From Budorcas taxicolor (Eukaryota > Chordata > Mammalia > Artiodactyla > Bovidae): a stretch of 64,000 bases of DNA. The position numbers were made by a program, and so were the translations under genes. The DNA is taken from the NCBI RefSeq assembly GCF_023091745.1, contig NW_026291481.1, positions 186,001 to 250,000 of the forward strand, given 5' to 3'. The notes under the pieces are model-generated. The model had not been told where the DNA came from and ran no database searches. It was given only the letters and a program-made list of their open reading frames with translations. This document shows positions 1-12,701 of the stretch, in pieces. Position 1 is the first letter of the stretch. Each line of letters opens with the position of its first letter.

Positions 1-223
1 TCTGTGGCTTTCCCTCGAGGCTGTCCCTCGAGGCTTTCCCACGAGGCTTTCCCACAGGGCTGTGCCACGTGACACCTTGGTGTGAGTCGATCCTCGGCGT
101 GAAAGACGAGCCGGTGAAGGGAAAAGAGGTTCCTCTGGAATGGACTGAGACATCTGGGGGACTCTTGGAATGGTGGCACGACCCTGGAGTTCCTCTCGCC
201 GTTCCTGTTGAGAGGGCCTCCTC
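1..223 (+). repeat. Partial satellite monomer (left window edge)
   Basis: This is the last 223 bp of a monomer, beginning inside the word before the 13-bp minirepeat and ending at the TTGAGATG junction. It carries the CACGTGACACC variant near position 66, where most monomers have CACGTGCCACC. The same variant occurs in the a-type monomers m21, m29, m34 and m40, and in m63. The truncation is the window edge and has no biological meaning. Confidence 0.9.
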
Positions 224-3200
224 TTGAGATGCGACGGGAACGCCGGGAACTCTTTTCCGACGAAGCAGGGAAAGGATCCCTCATCTCGAGCTACGAGGCG
301 GAAACCGGGCTCCTCTGGATGTGGGCGGGACCCTCGTGATTCCTCTCGAGTGGAGACGGGTATGTCGGGGAACTTCTTGATTTGCACCAAGGGTGTGAAG
401 GACCCTTTCGAAGTTCCAGAGGGGAGGTGTGATCAGCCTCGAGACGCCTCAGCGGAAATGGGCCTCATCTGGCCTGGAGGGGAGAACCTCCTGGATTTTC
501 TCGAGTTGCGGCAGGTCTTCTCGAGTTACGACGGGGACCTCAGGGACCCGCTCTGGTGGCCTCAGGAAAGGCCAGTCCCCATGCGAGTTGCTAGGGGACC
601 TCTTGGGATTCTTCTCCCGTCCATGCCGGGGCCTCAGTCCTTGTGTGGAGTCGGGGCCGGAACCTGAGGATTCCTCTCCAGTGTTGCCATGGATCTTGGG
701 GTGCTTCTGAGTCTCCCCAGGGGAGTCAGGCCTCGTCTCGAGTGGGGGCATGCACGTGCGCTTTCCTCCCGAGCTGCAGCAGTATTGTCACGCTTCCTGT
801 CACGTGGATCAAGGGATCTGTGGCTTTCCCTCGAGGCTGTCCCTCGAGGCTTTCCCACGAGGCTTTCCCACAGGGCTGTGCCACGTGCCACCTTGGTGTG
901 AGTCGATCCTCGGCGTGAAAGACGAGCCGGTGAAGGGAAAAGAGGTTCCTCTGGAATGGACTGAGACATCTGGGGGACTCTTGGAATGGTGGCACGACCC
1001 TGGAGTTCCTCTCGCCGTTCCTGTTGAGAGGGCCTCCTCTTGAGATGCGACGGGAACGCCGGGAACTCTTTCCCGACGAAGCAGGGAGAGGATCCCTCAT
1101 CTCGAGCTACGAGGCGGAAACGCGGCTCCTCTGGATGTGGGCGGGACCCTCGTGATTCCTCTCGAGTGGAGACGGGTATGTCGGGGAACTTCTTGATTTG
1201 CACCAAGGGTGTGAAGGACCCTTTCGAAGTTCCAGAGGTGAGGTGTGATCAGCCTCGAGACGCCTCAGCGGAAATGGGCCTCATCTCGCCTGGAGGGGAG
1301 AACCTCCTGGATTTTCTCGAGTTGCGGCAGGTCTTCTCGAGTTACGACGGGGACCTCAGGGACCCGCTCTGGTGGCCTCAGGAAAGGCCAGTCCCCATGC
1401 GAGTTGCTAGGGGACCTCTCGGGATTCCTCTCCCGTCCATGCCGGGGCCTCAGTCCTTGTGTGGATTCGGGGATGGAACCTGAGGATTCCTCTCCAGTGT
1501 TGCCATGGATCTTGGGGTGCTTCTGAGTCTCCCCAGGGGAGTCAGGCCTCGTCTCGAGTGGGGGCATGCACGTGCGCTTTCCTCCCGAGCTGCAGCAGTA
1601 GTGTCACGCTTCCTGTCACGTGGATCAAGGGATCTGTGGCTTTCCCTCGAGGCTGTCCCTCGAGGCTTTCCCACGAGGCTTTCCCACAGGGCTGTGCCAC
1701 GTGCCACCTTGGTGTGAGTCGATCCTCGGCGTGAAAGACGAGCCGGTGAAGGGAAAAGAGGTTCCTCTGGATTGGACTGAGACATCTGGGGGACTCTTGG
1801 AATGGTGGCACGACCCTGGAGTTCCTCTCGCCGTTCCTGTTGAGAGGGCCTCCTCTTGAGATGCGACGGGAACGCCGGGAACTCTTTCCCGACGAAGCAG
1901 GGAAAGGATGCCTCATCTCGAGCTACGAGGCGGAAACGGGGCTCCTCTGGATGTGGGCGGGACCCTCGTGATTCCTCTCGAGTGGAGACGGCTAGGTCGG
2001 GGAACTTCTTGATTTGCACCAAGGGTGTGAAGGACCCTTTCGAAGTTCCAGAGGGGAGGTGTGATCAGCCTCGAGACGCCTCAGCGGAAATGGGCCTCAT
2101 CTGGCCTGGAGGGGAGAACCTCCTGGATTTTCTCGAGTTGCGGCAGGTCTTCTCGAGTTACGACGGGGACCTCAGGGACCCGCTCTGGTGGCCTCAGGAA
2201 AGGCCAGTCCCCATGCGAGTTGCTAGGGGACCTCTCGGGATTCCTCTCCCGTCCATGCCGGGGCCTCAGTCCTTGTGTGGAGTCGGGGCCGGAACCTGAG
2301 GATTCCTCTCCAGTGTTGCCATGGATCTTGGGGTGCTTCTGAGTCTCCCCAGGGGAGTCAGGCCTCGTCTCGAGTGGGGGCATGCACGTGCGCTTTCCTC
2401 CCGAGCTGCAGCAGTAGTGTCACGCTTCCTGTCACGTGGATCAAGGGATCTGTGGCTTTCCCTCGAGGCTGTCCCTCGAGGCTTTCCCACGAGGCTTTCC
2501 CACAGGGCTGTGCCACGTGCCACCTTGGTGTGAGTCGATCCTCGGCGTGAAAGACGAGCCGGTGAAGGGAAAAGAGGTTCCTCTGGAATGGACTGAGACA
2601 TCTGGGGGACTCTTGGAATGGTGGCACGACCCTGGAGTTCCTCTCGCCGTTCCTGTTGAGAGGGCCTCCTCTTGAGATGCGACGGGAACGCCGGGAACTC
2701 TTTCCCGACGAAGCAGGGAAAGGATCCCTCATCTCGAGCTACGAGGCGGAAACGGGGCTCCTCTGGATGTGGGCGGGACCCTCGTGATTCCTCTCGAGTG
2801 GAGACGGGTATGTCGGGGAACTTCTTGATTTGCACCAAGGGTGTGAAGGACCCTTTCGAAGTTCCAGAGGGGAGGTGTGATCAGCCTCGAGACGCCTCAG
2901 CGGAAATGGGCCTCATCTGGCCTGGAGGGGAGAACCTCCTGGATTTTCTCGAGTTGCGGCAGGTCTTCTCGAGTTACGACGGGGACCTCAGGGACCCGCT
3001 CTGGTGGCCTCAGGAAAGGCCAGTCCCCATGCGAGTTGCTAGGGGACCTCTCGGGATTCCTCTCCCGTCCATGCCGGGGCCTCAGTCCTTGTGTGGAGTC
3101 GGGGCCGGAACCTGAGGATTCCTCTCCAGTGTTGCCATGGATCTTGGGGTGCTTCTGAGTCTCCCCAGGGGAGTCAGGCCTCGTCTCGAGTGGGGGCATG

Positions 3201-5934
3201 CACGTGCGCTTTCCTCCCGAGCTGCAGCAGTAGTGTCACGCTTCCTGTCACGTGGATCAAGGGTTCTGTGGCTTTCCCTCGAGGCTGTCCCTCGAGGCTT
3301 TCCCACGAGGCTTTCCCACAGGGCTTTGCCACGTGCCACCTTGGTGTGAGTCGATCCTCGGCGTGAAAGACGAGCCGGTGAAGGGAAAAGAGGTTCCTCT
3401 GGAATGGACTGAGACATCTGGGGGACTCTTGGAATGGTGGCACGACCCTGGAGTTCCTCTCGCCATTCCTGTTGAGAGGGCCTCTTCTTGAGATGCGACG
3501 GGAACGCCGGGAACTCTTTCCCGACGAAGCAGGGAGAGGATCCCTCATCTCGAGCTACGAGGCGGAAACGGGGCTCCTCTGGATGTGGGCGGGACCCTCG
3601 TGATTCCTCTCGAGTGGAGACGGGTATTTCGGGGAACTTCTTGATTTGCACCAAGGGTGTGAAGGACCCTTTCGAAGTTCCAGAGGTGAGGTGTGATCAG
3701 CCTCGAGACGCCTCATCGGAAATGGGCCTCATCTCGCCTGGAGGGGAGAACCTCCTGGATTTTCTCGAGTTGCGGCAGGTCTTCTCGAGTTACGACGGGG
3801 ACCTCAGGGACCCGCTCTGGTGGCCTCAGGAAAGGCCAGTCCCCATGCGAGTTGCTAGGGGACCTCTCGGGATTCCTCTCCCGTCCATGCCGGGGCCTCA
3901 GTCCTTGTGTGGATTCGGGGACGGAACCTGAGGATTCCTCTCCAGTGTTGCCATGGATCTTGGGGTGCTTCTGAGTCTCCCCAGGGGAGTCAGGCCTCGT
4001 CTCGAGTGGGGGCATGCACGTGCGCTTTCCTCCCGAGCTGCAGCAGTAGTGTCACGCTTCCTGTCACGTGGATCAAGGGATCTGTGGCTTTCCCTCGAGG
4101 CTGTCCCTCGAGGCTTTCCCACGAGGCTTTCCCACAGGGCTGTGCCACGTGCCACCTTGGTGTGAGTCGATCCTCGGCGTGAAAGACGAGCCGGTGAAGG
4201 GAAAAGAGGTTCCTCTGGAATGGACTGAGACATCTGGGGGACTCTTGGAATGGTGGCACGACCCTGGAGTTCCTCTCGCCGTTCCTGTTGAGAGGGCCTC
4301 CTCTTGAGATGCGACGGGAACGCCGGGAACTCTTTCCCGACGAAGCAGGGAAAGGATCCCTCATCTCGAGCTACGATCCGGAAACGGGGCTCCTCTGGAT
4401 GTGGGCGGGACCCTCGTGATTCCTCTCGAGTGGAGACGGGTATGTCGGGGAACTTCTTGATTTGCACCAAGGGTGTGAAGGACCCTTTCGAAGTTCCAGA
4501 GGGGAGGTGTGATCAGCCTCGAGACGCCTCAGCGGAAATGGGCCTCCTCTCGCCTGGAGGGGAGAACCTCCTGGATTTTCTCGAGTTGCGGCAGGTCTTC
4601 TCGAGTTACGACGGGGACCTCAGGGACCCGCTCTGGTGGCCTCAGGAAAGGCCAGTCCCCATGCGAGTTGCTAGGGGACCTCTCGGGATTCCTCTCCCGT
4701 CCATGCCGGGGCCTCAGTCCTTGTGTGGATTCGGGGACGGAACCTGAGGATTCCTCTCCAGTGTTGCCATGGATCTTGGGGTGCTTCTGAGTCTCCCCAG
4801 GGGAGTCAGGCCTCGTCTCGAGTGGGGGCATGCACGTGCGCTTTCCTCCCGAGCTGCAGCAGTAGTGTCACGCTTCCTGTCACGTGGATCAAGGGATCTG
4901 TGGCTTTCCCTCGAGGCTGTCCCTCGAGGCTTTCCCACGAGGCTTTCCCACAGGGCTGTGCCACGTGCCACCTTGGTGTGAGTCGATCCTCGGCGTGAAA
5001 GACGAGCCGGTGAAGGGAAAAGAGGTTCCTCTGGAATGGACTGAGACATCTGGGGGACTCTTGGAATGGTGGCACGACCCTGGAGTTCCTCTCGCCGTTC
5101 CTGTTGAGAGGGCCTCCTCTTGAGATGCGACGGGAACGCCGGGAACTCTTTCCCGACGAAGCAGGGAAAGGATCCCTCATCTCGAGCTACGATCCGGAAA
5201 CGGGGCTCCTCTGGATGTGGGCGGGACCCTCGTGATTCCTCTCGAGTGGAGACGGGTATGTCGGGGAACTTCTTGATTTGCACCAAGGGTGTGAAGGACC
5301 CTTTCGAAGTTCCAGAGGGGAGGTGTGATCAGCCTCGAGACGCCTCAGCGGAAATGGGCCTCCTCTCGCCTGGAGGGGAGAACCTCCTGGATTTTCTCGA
5401 GTTGCGGCAGGTCTTCTCGAGTTACGACGGGGACCTCAGGGACCCGCTCTGGTGGCCTCAGGAAAGGCCAGTGCCCATGCGAGTTGCTAGGGGACCTCTC
5501 GGGATTCCTCTCCCGTCCATGCCGGGCCTCAGTCCTTGTGTGGAGTCGGGGCCGGAACCTGAGGATTCCTCTCCAGTGTTGCCATGGATCTTGAGGTGCT
5601 TCTGAGTCTCCCCAGGGGAGTCAGGCCTCGTCTCGAGTGGGGGCATGCACGTGCGCTATCCTCCCGAGCTGCAGCAGTAGTGTCACGCTTCCTGTCACGT
5701 GGATCAAGGGATCTGTGGCTTTCCCTCGAGGCTGTCCCTCGAGGCTTTCCCACGAGGCTTTCCCACAGGGCTGTGCCACGTGCCACCTTGGTGTGAGTCG
5801 ATCCTCGGCGTGAAAGACGAGCCGGTGAAGGGAAAAGAGTTTCCTCTGGAATGGACTGAGACATGTGGGGGACACTTGGAATGGTGGCACGACCCTGGAG
5901 TTCCTCTCGCCGTTCCTGTAGAGAGGGCCTCATC
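224..5934 (+). repeat. Monomers m1-m7, fairly homogeneous block
   Basis: Seven monomers; six are exactly 816 bp and m7 is 815 bp after losing one G in the GCCGGGGCC run near 5523. m2 (1040) and m5 (3488) share a GGGAGAGG change before GGATCC, a three-monomer (2448-bp) spacing. m6 (4304) and m7 (5120) share CTACGATCCGG and GGGCCTCCTCTCG, so they are recent neighbours. m3 has lost the BamHI word (GGATGC near 1907). m2, m5 and m6 share GTGGATTCGGGG. Confidence 0.85.
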
Positions 5935-7566
5935 TTGAGATGTGACGGGAATGCTGGGAACTCTTTCCCGACGAAGCAGGGAAAGGATCCCTCATCTCGA
6001 GCTACGAGGCGGAAACGGGGCTCCTCTGGATGTGGGCGGGACCCTCGTGATTCCTCTCGAGTGGAGACGACTAGGTCGGGGAACTTCTTGATTTACACCA
6101 AGGGTGTGAAGGACCCTTTCGAAGTTCCAGAGGTGAGGTGTGATCAGCCTCGAGACGCCTCAGCCGAAATGGGCCTCATCTCGCCTGGATGGGAGAACCT
6201 CCTGGATATTCTCGAGTTGCGGCAGGTCTTCTCGAGTTACGACGGGCACCTCAGGGACCCGCTCTGGTGGCCTCAGGAAAGGCCAGTCCCCATGCGAGTT
6301 GCTAGGGGACCTCTCGGGATTCCTCTCCCGTCCATGCTGGGGCCTCAGTCCTTGTGTGGAGTCGGGGCCGTAACCTGAGGATTCCTCTCCAGTGTTGCCA
6401 TGGATCTTGAGGTGCTTCTGAGTCTCCCCAGGGGAGTCAGGCCTCGTCTCGAGTGGGGGCATGCACGTGCGCTATCCTCCCGAGCTGCAGCAGTAGTGTC
6501 ACTCTTCCTGTCACGTGGATCAAGGGATCTGTGGCTTTCCCTCGAGGCTGTCCCTCGAGGCTTTCCCACGAGGCTTTCCCACAGGGCTGTGCCACGTGCC
6601 ACCTTGGTGTGAGTCGATCCTCGGCGTGAAAGACGAGCCGGTGAAGGGAAAAGAGGTTCCTCTGGAATGGACTGAGACATGTGGGGGACACTTGGAATTG
6701 TGGCACGACCCTGGAGTTCCTCTCGCCGTTCCTGTAGAGAGGGCCTCATCTTGAGATGTGACGGGAATGCCGGGAACTCTTTCCCGACGAAGCAGGGAAA
6801 GGATCCCTCATCTCGAGCTACGAGGCGGAAACGGGGCTCCTCTGGATGTGGGCGGGACCCTCGTGATTCCTCTCGAGTGGAGACGGGTATGTCGGGGAAC
6901 TTCTTGATTTGCACCAAGGGTGTGAAGGACCCTTTCGAAGTTCCAGAGGTGAGGTGTGATCAGCCTCGAGACGCCTCATCGGAAATGGGCCTCATCTCGT
7001 CTGGATGGGAGAACCTCCTGGATTTTCTCGAGTTGCGGCAGGTCTTCTCGAGTTACGACGGGGACCTCAGGGACCCGCTCTGGTGGCCTCAGGAAAGGCC
7101 AGTCCCCATGCGAGTTGCTAGGGGACCTCTCGGGATTCCTCTCCCGTCCATGCCGGGGCCTCAGTCCTTGTGTGGAGTCGGGGCCGGAACCTGAGGATTC
7201 CTCTCCAGTGTTGCCATGGATCTTGGGGTGCTTCTGAGTCTCCCCAGGGGAGTCAGGCCTCGTCTCGAGTGGGGGCATGCACGTGCGCTTTCCTCCCGTG
7301 CCGCAGCAGTAGTGTCACGCTTCCTGTCAGGAGGATCAAGGAATCTGTGGCTTTCCCTCGAGGCTGTCCCTCGAGGCTTTCCCACGAGGCTTTCCCACAG
7401 GGCTGTGCCACGTGCCACCTTGGTGTGAGTCGATCCTCGGCGTGAAAGACGAGCCGGTGAAGGGAAAAGAGGTTCCTCTGGAATGGACTGAGACATCTGG
7501 GGGACTCTTGGAATGCTGGCTCGACCCTGGAGTTCCTCTCGCCGTTCCTGTTTAGAGGGCCTCCTC
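5935..7566 (+). repeat. Monomers m8-m9 with GTGACGGGAATG junction variant
   Basis: Both monomers begin TTGAGATGTGACGGGAATG, where most have TTGAGATGCGACGGGAACG. The preceding monomer tails (m7 and m8) carry linked changes: ACATGTGGGGGACACTTGG and CCTGTAGAGAGG. The same linked tail-plus-head haplotype returns at the m15/m16 and m17/m18 junctions (12372-12460 and 13989-14077), so these four junctions descend from one variant. The m9 tail differs again, with TCAGGAGGATC near 7327 and GCTGGCTCG near 7514. Confidence 0.8.
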
Positions 7567-10500
7567 TTGAGATGCGACGGGAACGCCGGGAACTCTTTCC
7601 CGACGAAGCAGGGAAATGATCCCTCATCTCGAGCTACGAGGCGGAAACGGGGCTCCTCTGGATATGGGCGGGACCCTCGTGATTCCTCTCGAGTGGAGAC
7701 GGGTATGTCGGGGAACTTCTTGATTTGCACCAAGGGTGTGAAGGACCCTTTCGAAGTTCCAGAGGTGAGGTGTGATCAGCCAAGAGACGCCTCAGCGGAA
7801 ATGGGCCTCATCTCGCCTGGAGGGGAGAACCTCCTGGATTTTCTCGAGTTGCGGCAGGTCTTCTCGAGTTACGACGCGGACCTCAGGGACCCGCTCTGGT
7901 GGCCTCAGGAAACGCCAGTCCCCATGCGAGTTGCTAGGGGACCTCTCGGGATTCCTCTCCCGTCCATGCCGGGGCCTCAGTCCTTGTGTGGAGTCGGGGC
8001 CGGAACCTGAGGATTCCTCTCCAGTGTTGCCATGGATCTTGGGGTGCTTCTGAGTCTCCCCAGGGGAGTCAGGCCTCGTCTCGAGTGGGGGCATGCACGT
8101 GTGCTTTCCTCCCGAGCTGCAGCAGTAGTGTCACGCTTCCTGTCACGTGGATCAAGGGATCTGTGGCTTTCCCTCGAGGCTGTCCCTCGAGGCTTTCCCA
8201 CGAGGCTTTCCCACAGGGCTGTGCCACGTGCCACCTTGGTGTGAGTCGATCCTCGGCGTGAAAGACGAGCCGGTGAAGGGAAAAGAGGTTCCTCTGGAAT
8301 GGACTGAGACATCTGGGGGACTCTTGGAATGGTGGCACGACCCTGGAGTTCCTCTCGCCGTTCCTGTTGAGAGGGCCTCCTCTTGAGATGCGACGGGAAG
8401 GCCGGGAACTCTTTCCCGACAAAGCAGGGAAAGGATCCCTCATCTCGAGCTACGAGGCGGAAACGGGGTCCTCTGGATGTGGGCGGGACCCTCGTGATTC
8501 CTCTCGAGTGGAGACGGGTATGTCGGAGAACTTCTTGATTTTCAGCAAGGGTGTGAAGGACCCTTTCGAAGTTCTAGAGGTGAGGTGTGATCAGCCTCGA
8601 GACGCCTCAGCGGAAATGGGCCTCATCTCGCCTGGAGGGGAGAACCTCCTGGATTTTCTCGAGTTGCGGCAGGTCTTCTCGAGTTACGACGGGGACCTCA
8701 GGGACCCGCTCTGGTGGCCTCAGGAAAGGCCAGTCCCCATGCGAGTTGCTAGGGGACCTCTCGGGATTCCTCTCCCGTCCATGCCGGGGCCTCAGTCCTT
8801 GTGTGGAGGCGGGGCCGGAACCTGAGGATTCCTCTCCAGTGTTGCCATGGATCTTGGGGTGCTTCTGAGTCTCCCCAGGGGAGTCAGGCCTCGTCTCGAG
8901 TGGGGGCATGCACGTGTGCTTTCCTCCCGAGCTTCAGCAGTAGTGTCACGCTTCCTGTCACGTGGATCAAGGGATCTGTGGCTTTCCCTCGAGGCTGTCC
9001 CTCGAGGCTTTCCCACGAGGCTTTCCCACAGGGCTGTGCCACGTGCCACCTTGGTGGGAGTCGATCCTCGGCGTGAAAGACGAGCCGGTGAAGGGAAAAG
9101 AGGTTCCTCTGGAATGGACTGAGACATCTAAGGGACTCTTGGAATGGTGGCACGACCCTGGAGTTCCTCTCGCCGTTCCTGTTGAGAGGGCCTCCTCTTG
9201 AGATGCGACGGGAAGGCCGGGAACTCTTTCCCGACGAAGCAGGGAAAGGATCCCTCATCTCGAGCTACGAGGCGGAAACGGGGCTCCTCTGGATGTGGGC
9301 GGGACCCTCGTGATTCCTCTCGAGTGGGGACGGGTATGTCGGGGAACTTCTTGATTTGCACCAAGGGTGTGAATGACCCTATCGAAGTTCCAGAGGGTAG
9401 GTGTCATCAGCCTCGAGACGCCTCAGCGGAAATGGGCCTCATCTCGCCTGGAGGGGAGAACCTCCTTGATTTTCTCGAGTTGCGGCAGGTCTTCTCGCGT
9501 TACGACGGGGACCTCAGGGACCCGCTCTGGTGGCCTCAGGAAAGGCCATCCCCATGCGAGTTGCTAGGGGACCTCTCGGGATTCCTCTCCCGTCCATGCC
9601 GGGCCTCAGTCCTTGTGTGGAGTCGGGGCCGGAACCTGAGGATTCCTCTCCAGTGTTGCCATGGATCTTGGGGTGCTTCTGAGTCTCCCAAGGGGAGTCA
9701 GGCCTCGTCTCGAGTGGGGGCATGCACGTGCGCTTTCCTCCCGAGCTGCAGCAGTAGTGTCACGCTTCCTGTCGCGTGGATCAAGGGATCTGTGGCTTTC
9801 CCTCGAGGCTGTCCCTCGAGGCTTTCCCACGAGGCTTTCCCACAGGGCTGTGCCACGTGCCACCTTGGTGGGAGTCGATCCTCGGCGTGAAAGACGAGCC
9901 GGTGAAGGGAAAAGAGGTTCCTCTGGAATGGACTGAGACATCTGGGGGACTCTTGGAATGCTGGCTCGACCCTGGATTTCCTCTCGCCGTTCCTGTTTAG
10001 AGGGCCTCCTCTTGAGATGCGACGGGAACGCCGGGAACTCTTTCCCGACGAAGCAGGGAAAGGATCCCTCATCTCGAGCTACGAGGCGGAAACGGGGCTC
10101 CTCTGGATATGGGCGGGACCCTCGTGATTCCTCTCGAGTGGAGACGGGTATGTCGGGGAACTTCTTGATTTGCACCAAGGGTGTGAAGGACCCTTTCGAA
10201 GTTCCAGAGGTGAGTTGTGATCAGCCTCGAGACGCCTCAGCGGAAATGGGCCTCATCTCGCCTGGAGGGGAGAACCTCCTGGATTTCCTCGAGTTGCGGC
10301 AGGTCTTCTCGAGTTACGACGCGGACCTCAGGGACCCGCTCTGGTGGCCTCAGGAAAGGCCAGTCCCCATGCGAGTTGCTAGGGGACCTCTCAGGATTCC
10401 TCTCCCATCCATGCCGGGGCCTCAGTCCTTGTGTGGAGTCGGGGCCGGAACCTGAGGATTCCTCTCCAGTGTTGCCATGGATCTTGGGGTGCTTCTGAGT

Positions 10501-11642
10501 CTCCCCAGGGGAGTCAGGCCTCGTCTCGAGTGGGGCCATGCACGTGCGCTTTCCTCCCGAGCTGCAGCAGTAGTGTCACGCTTCCTGTCACGTGGATCAA
10601 GGGATCTGTGGCTTTCCCTCGAGGCTGTCCCTCGAGGCTTTCCCACGAGGCTTTCCCACAGGGCTGTGCCACGTGCCACCTTGGTGTGAGTCGATCCTCG
10701 GCGTGAAAGACGAGCCGGTGAAGGGAAAAGAGGTTCCTCTGGAATGGACTGAGACATCTGGGGGACTCTTGGAATGGTGGCACGACCCTGGAGTTCCTCT
10801 CGCCTTTCCTGTTGAGAGGGCCTCCTCTTGAGATGCGACGGGAAGGCCGGGAACTCTTTCCCGACAAAGCAGGGAAAGGATCCCTCATCTCGAGCTACGA
10901 GGCGGAAACGGGGTCCTCTGGATGTGGGCGGGACCCTCGTGATACCTCTCGAGTGGAGACGGGTATGTCGGGGAACTTCTTGATTTTCAGCAAGGGTGTG
11001 AAGGACCCTTTCGAAATTCCAGAGGTGAGGTGTGATCAGCCTCGAGACGCCTCAGCGGAAATGGGCCTCATCTCGCCTGGAGGGGAGAACCTCCTGGATT
11101 TTCTCGAGTTGCGGCAGGTCTTCTCGAGTTACGACGGGGACCTCAGGGACCCGCTCTGGTGGCCTCAGGAAAGGCCAGTCCCCATGCGAGTTGCTAGGGG
11201 ACCTCTCGGGATTCCTCTCCCGTCCATGCCGGGGCCTCAGTCCTTGTGTGGAGTCGGGGCCGGAACCTGAGGATTCCTCTCCAGTGTTGCCATGGATCTT
11301 GGGGTGCTTCTGAGTCTCCCCAGGGGAGTCAGGCCTCGTCTCGAGTGGGGGCATGCACGTGTGCTTTCCTCCCGAGCTGCAGCAGTAGTGTCACGCTTCC
11401 TGTCACGTGGATCAAGGGATCTGTGGCTTTCCCTCGAGGCTGTCCCTCGAGGCTTTCCCACGAGGCTTTCCCACAGGGCTGTGCCACGTGCCACCTTGGT
11501 GGGAGTCGATCCTCGGCGTGAAAGACGAGCCGGTGAAGGGAAAAGAGGTTCCTCTGGAATGGACTGAGACATCTAAGGGACTCTTGGAATGGTGGCACGA
11601 CCCTGGAGTTCCTCTCGCCGTTCCTGTTGAGAGGGCCTCCTC
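7567..11642 (+). repeat. Monomers m10-m14: three-monomer duplication, 2445-bp step
   Basis: m10 and m13 share CTGGATATGGGCGG and TACGACGCGGACC. m11 and m14 share GACAAAGCAGG, a lost C in GGGGTCCTCTGG, GATTTTCAGCAAGG and CACGTGTGC, and both are 815 bp. The step of 2445 bp equals m10+m11+m12 (816+815+814). m12 (9198) has GTGGGGACGG, GAATGACCCTATCG and a one-base loss in GGCCATCCCC, which links it to the a-type monomers further right. m10 has lost the BamHI word (AATGATCCC near 7616). Confidence 0.8.
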
Positions 11643-12701
11643 TTGAGATGCGACGGGAACGCCGGGAACTCTTTCCCGACGAAGCAGGGAAAGGATCCCT
11701 CATCTCGAGCTACGAGGCGGAAACGGGGCTCCTCTGGATGTGGGCGGGACCCTCGTGATTCCTCTCGAGTGGAGACGGCTAGGTCGGGGAACTTCTTGAT
11801 TTGCACCAAGGGTGTGAAGGACACTTTCGAAGTTCCAGAGGGGAGGTGTGATCATCCTCGAGACGCCTCAGCGGAAATGGGCCTCATCTCGCCTGGAGGG
11901 GAGAACCTCCTGGATTTTCTCGAGCTGCGGCAGGTCTTCTCGAGTTACGACGGGACCTCAGGGACCCGCTCTGGTGGCCTCAGGAAAGGCCAGTCCCCAT
12001 GCGAGTTGCTAGGGGACCTCTCGGGATTCCTCTCCCGTCCATGCCGGGCCTCAGTCCTTGTGTGGAGTCGGGGCCGGAACCTGAGGATTCCTCTCCAGTG
12101 TTGCCATGGATCTTGGGGTGCTTCTGAGTCTCCCCAGGGGAGTCAGGCCTCGTCTCGAGTGGGGGCATGCACGTGCGCTTTCCTCCCGAGCTGCAGCAGT
12201 AGTGTCACGCTTCCTGTCACGTGGATCAAGGGATCTGTGGCTTTCCCTCGAGGCTTTCCCACGAGGCTTTCCCACAGGGCTGTGCCACGTGCCACCTTGG
12301 TGTGAGTCGATCCTCGGCGTGAAAGACGAGCCGGTGAAGGGAAAATAGGTTCCTCTGGAATGGACTGAGACATGTGGGGGACACTTGGAATGGTGGCACG
12401 ACCCTGGAGTTCCTCTCGCCGTTCCTGTAGAGAGGGCCTCCTCTTGAGATGTGACGGGAATGCCGGGAACTCTTTCCCGACGAAGCAGGGAAAGGATCCC
12501 TCATCTCGAGCTACGAGGCGGAAACGGGGCTCCTCTGGATGTGGGCGGGACCCTCGTGATTCCTCTCGAGTGGAGACGGGTATGTCGGGGAACTTCTTGA
12601 TTTGCACCAAGGGTGTGAAGTACCCTTTCGAAGTTCCAGAGGGGAGGTGTGATCAGCCTCGAGACGCCTCATTGGAAATGGGCCTCATCTCGCCTGGATG
12701 G
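11085..12701 (+). repeat. First copy of a 1617-bp near-perfect tandem duplication
   Basis: This stretch and the next 1617 bp look the same in every translation and line of sequence I compared. The unit covers the end of m14, the 801-bp monomer m15 (11643-12443) and the start of m16. m15 is short through three losses: one G in GACGGGACC near 11950, one G in GCCGGGCC near 12045, and a 13-bp minirepeat unit near 12252. The left limit is set by GGAGGGG in m14 against GGATGGG in m16, so it is good to a few bases. Confidence 0.85.

Noticed and set aside
224..667. Recurring ~147-codon forward and ~190-codon reverse open frames in nearly every monomer, with longer fusions such as 34666-35421 on the minus strand
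   Set aside because: They overlap on both strands, recur because the unit recurs, depend on non-ATG starts or on single-base indels, and have low-complexity Arg/Ser/Pro/Gly composition with no recognisable domain. They are by-products of a GC-rich satellite.
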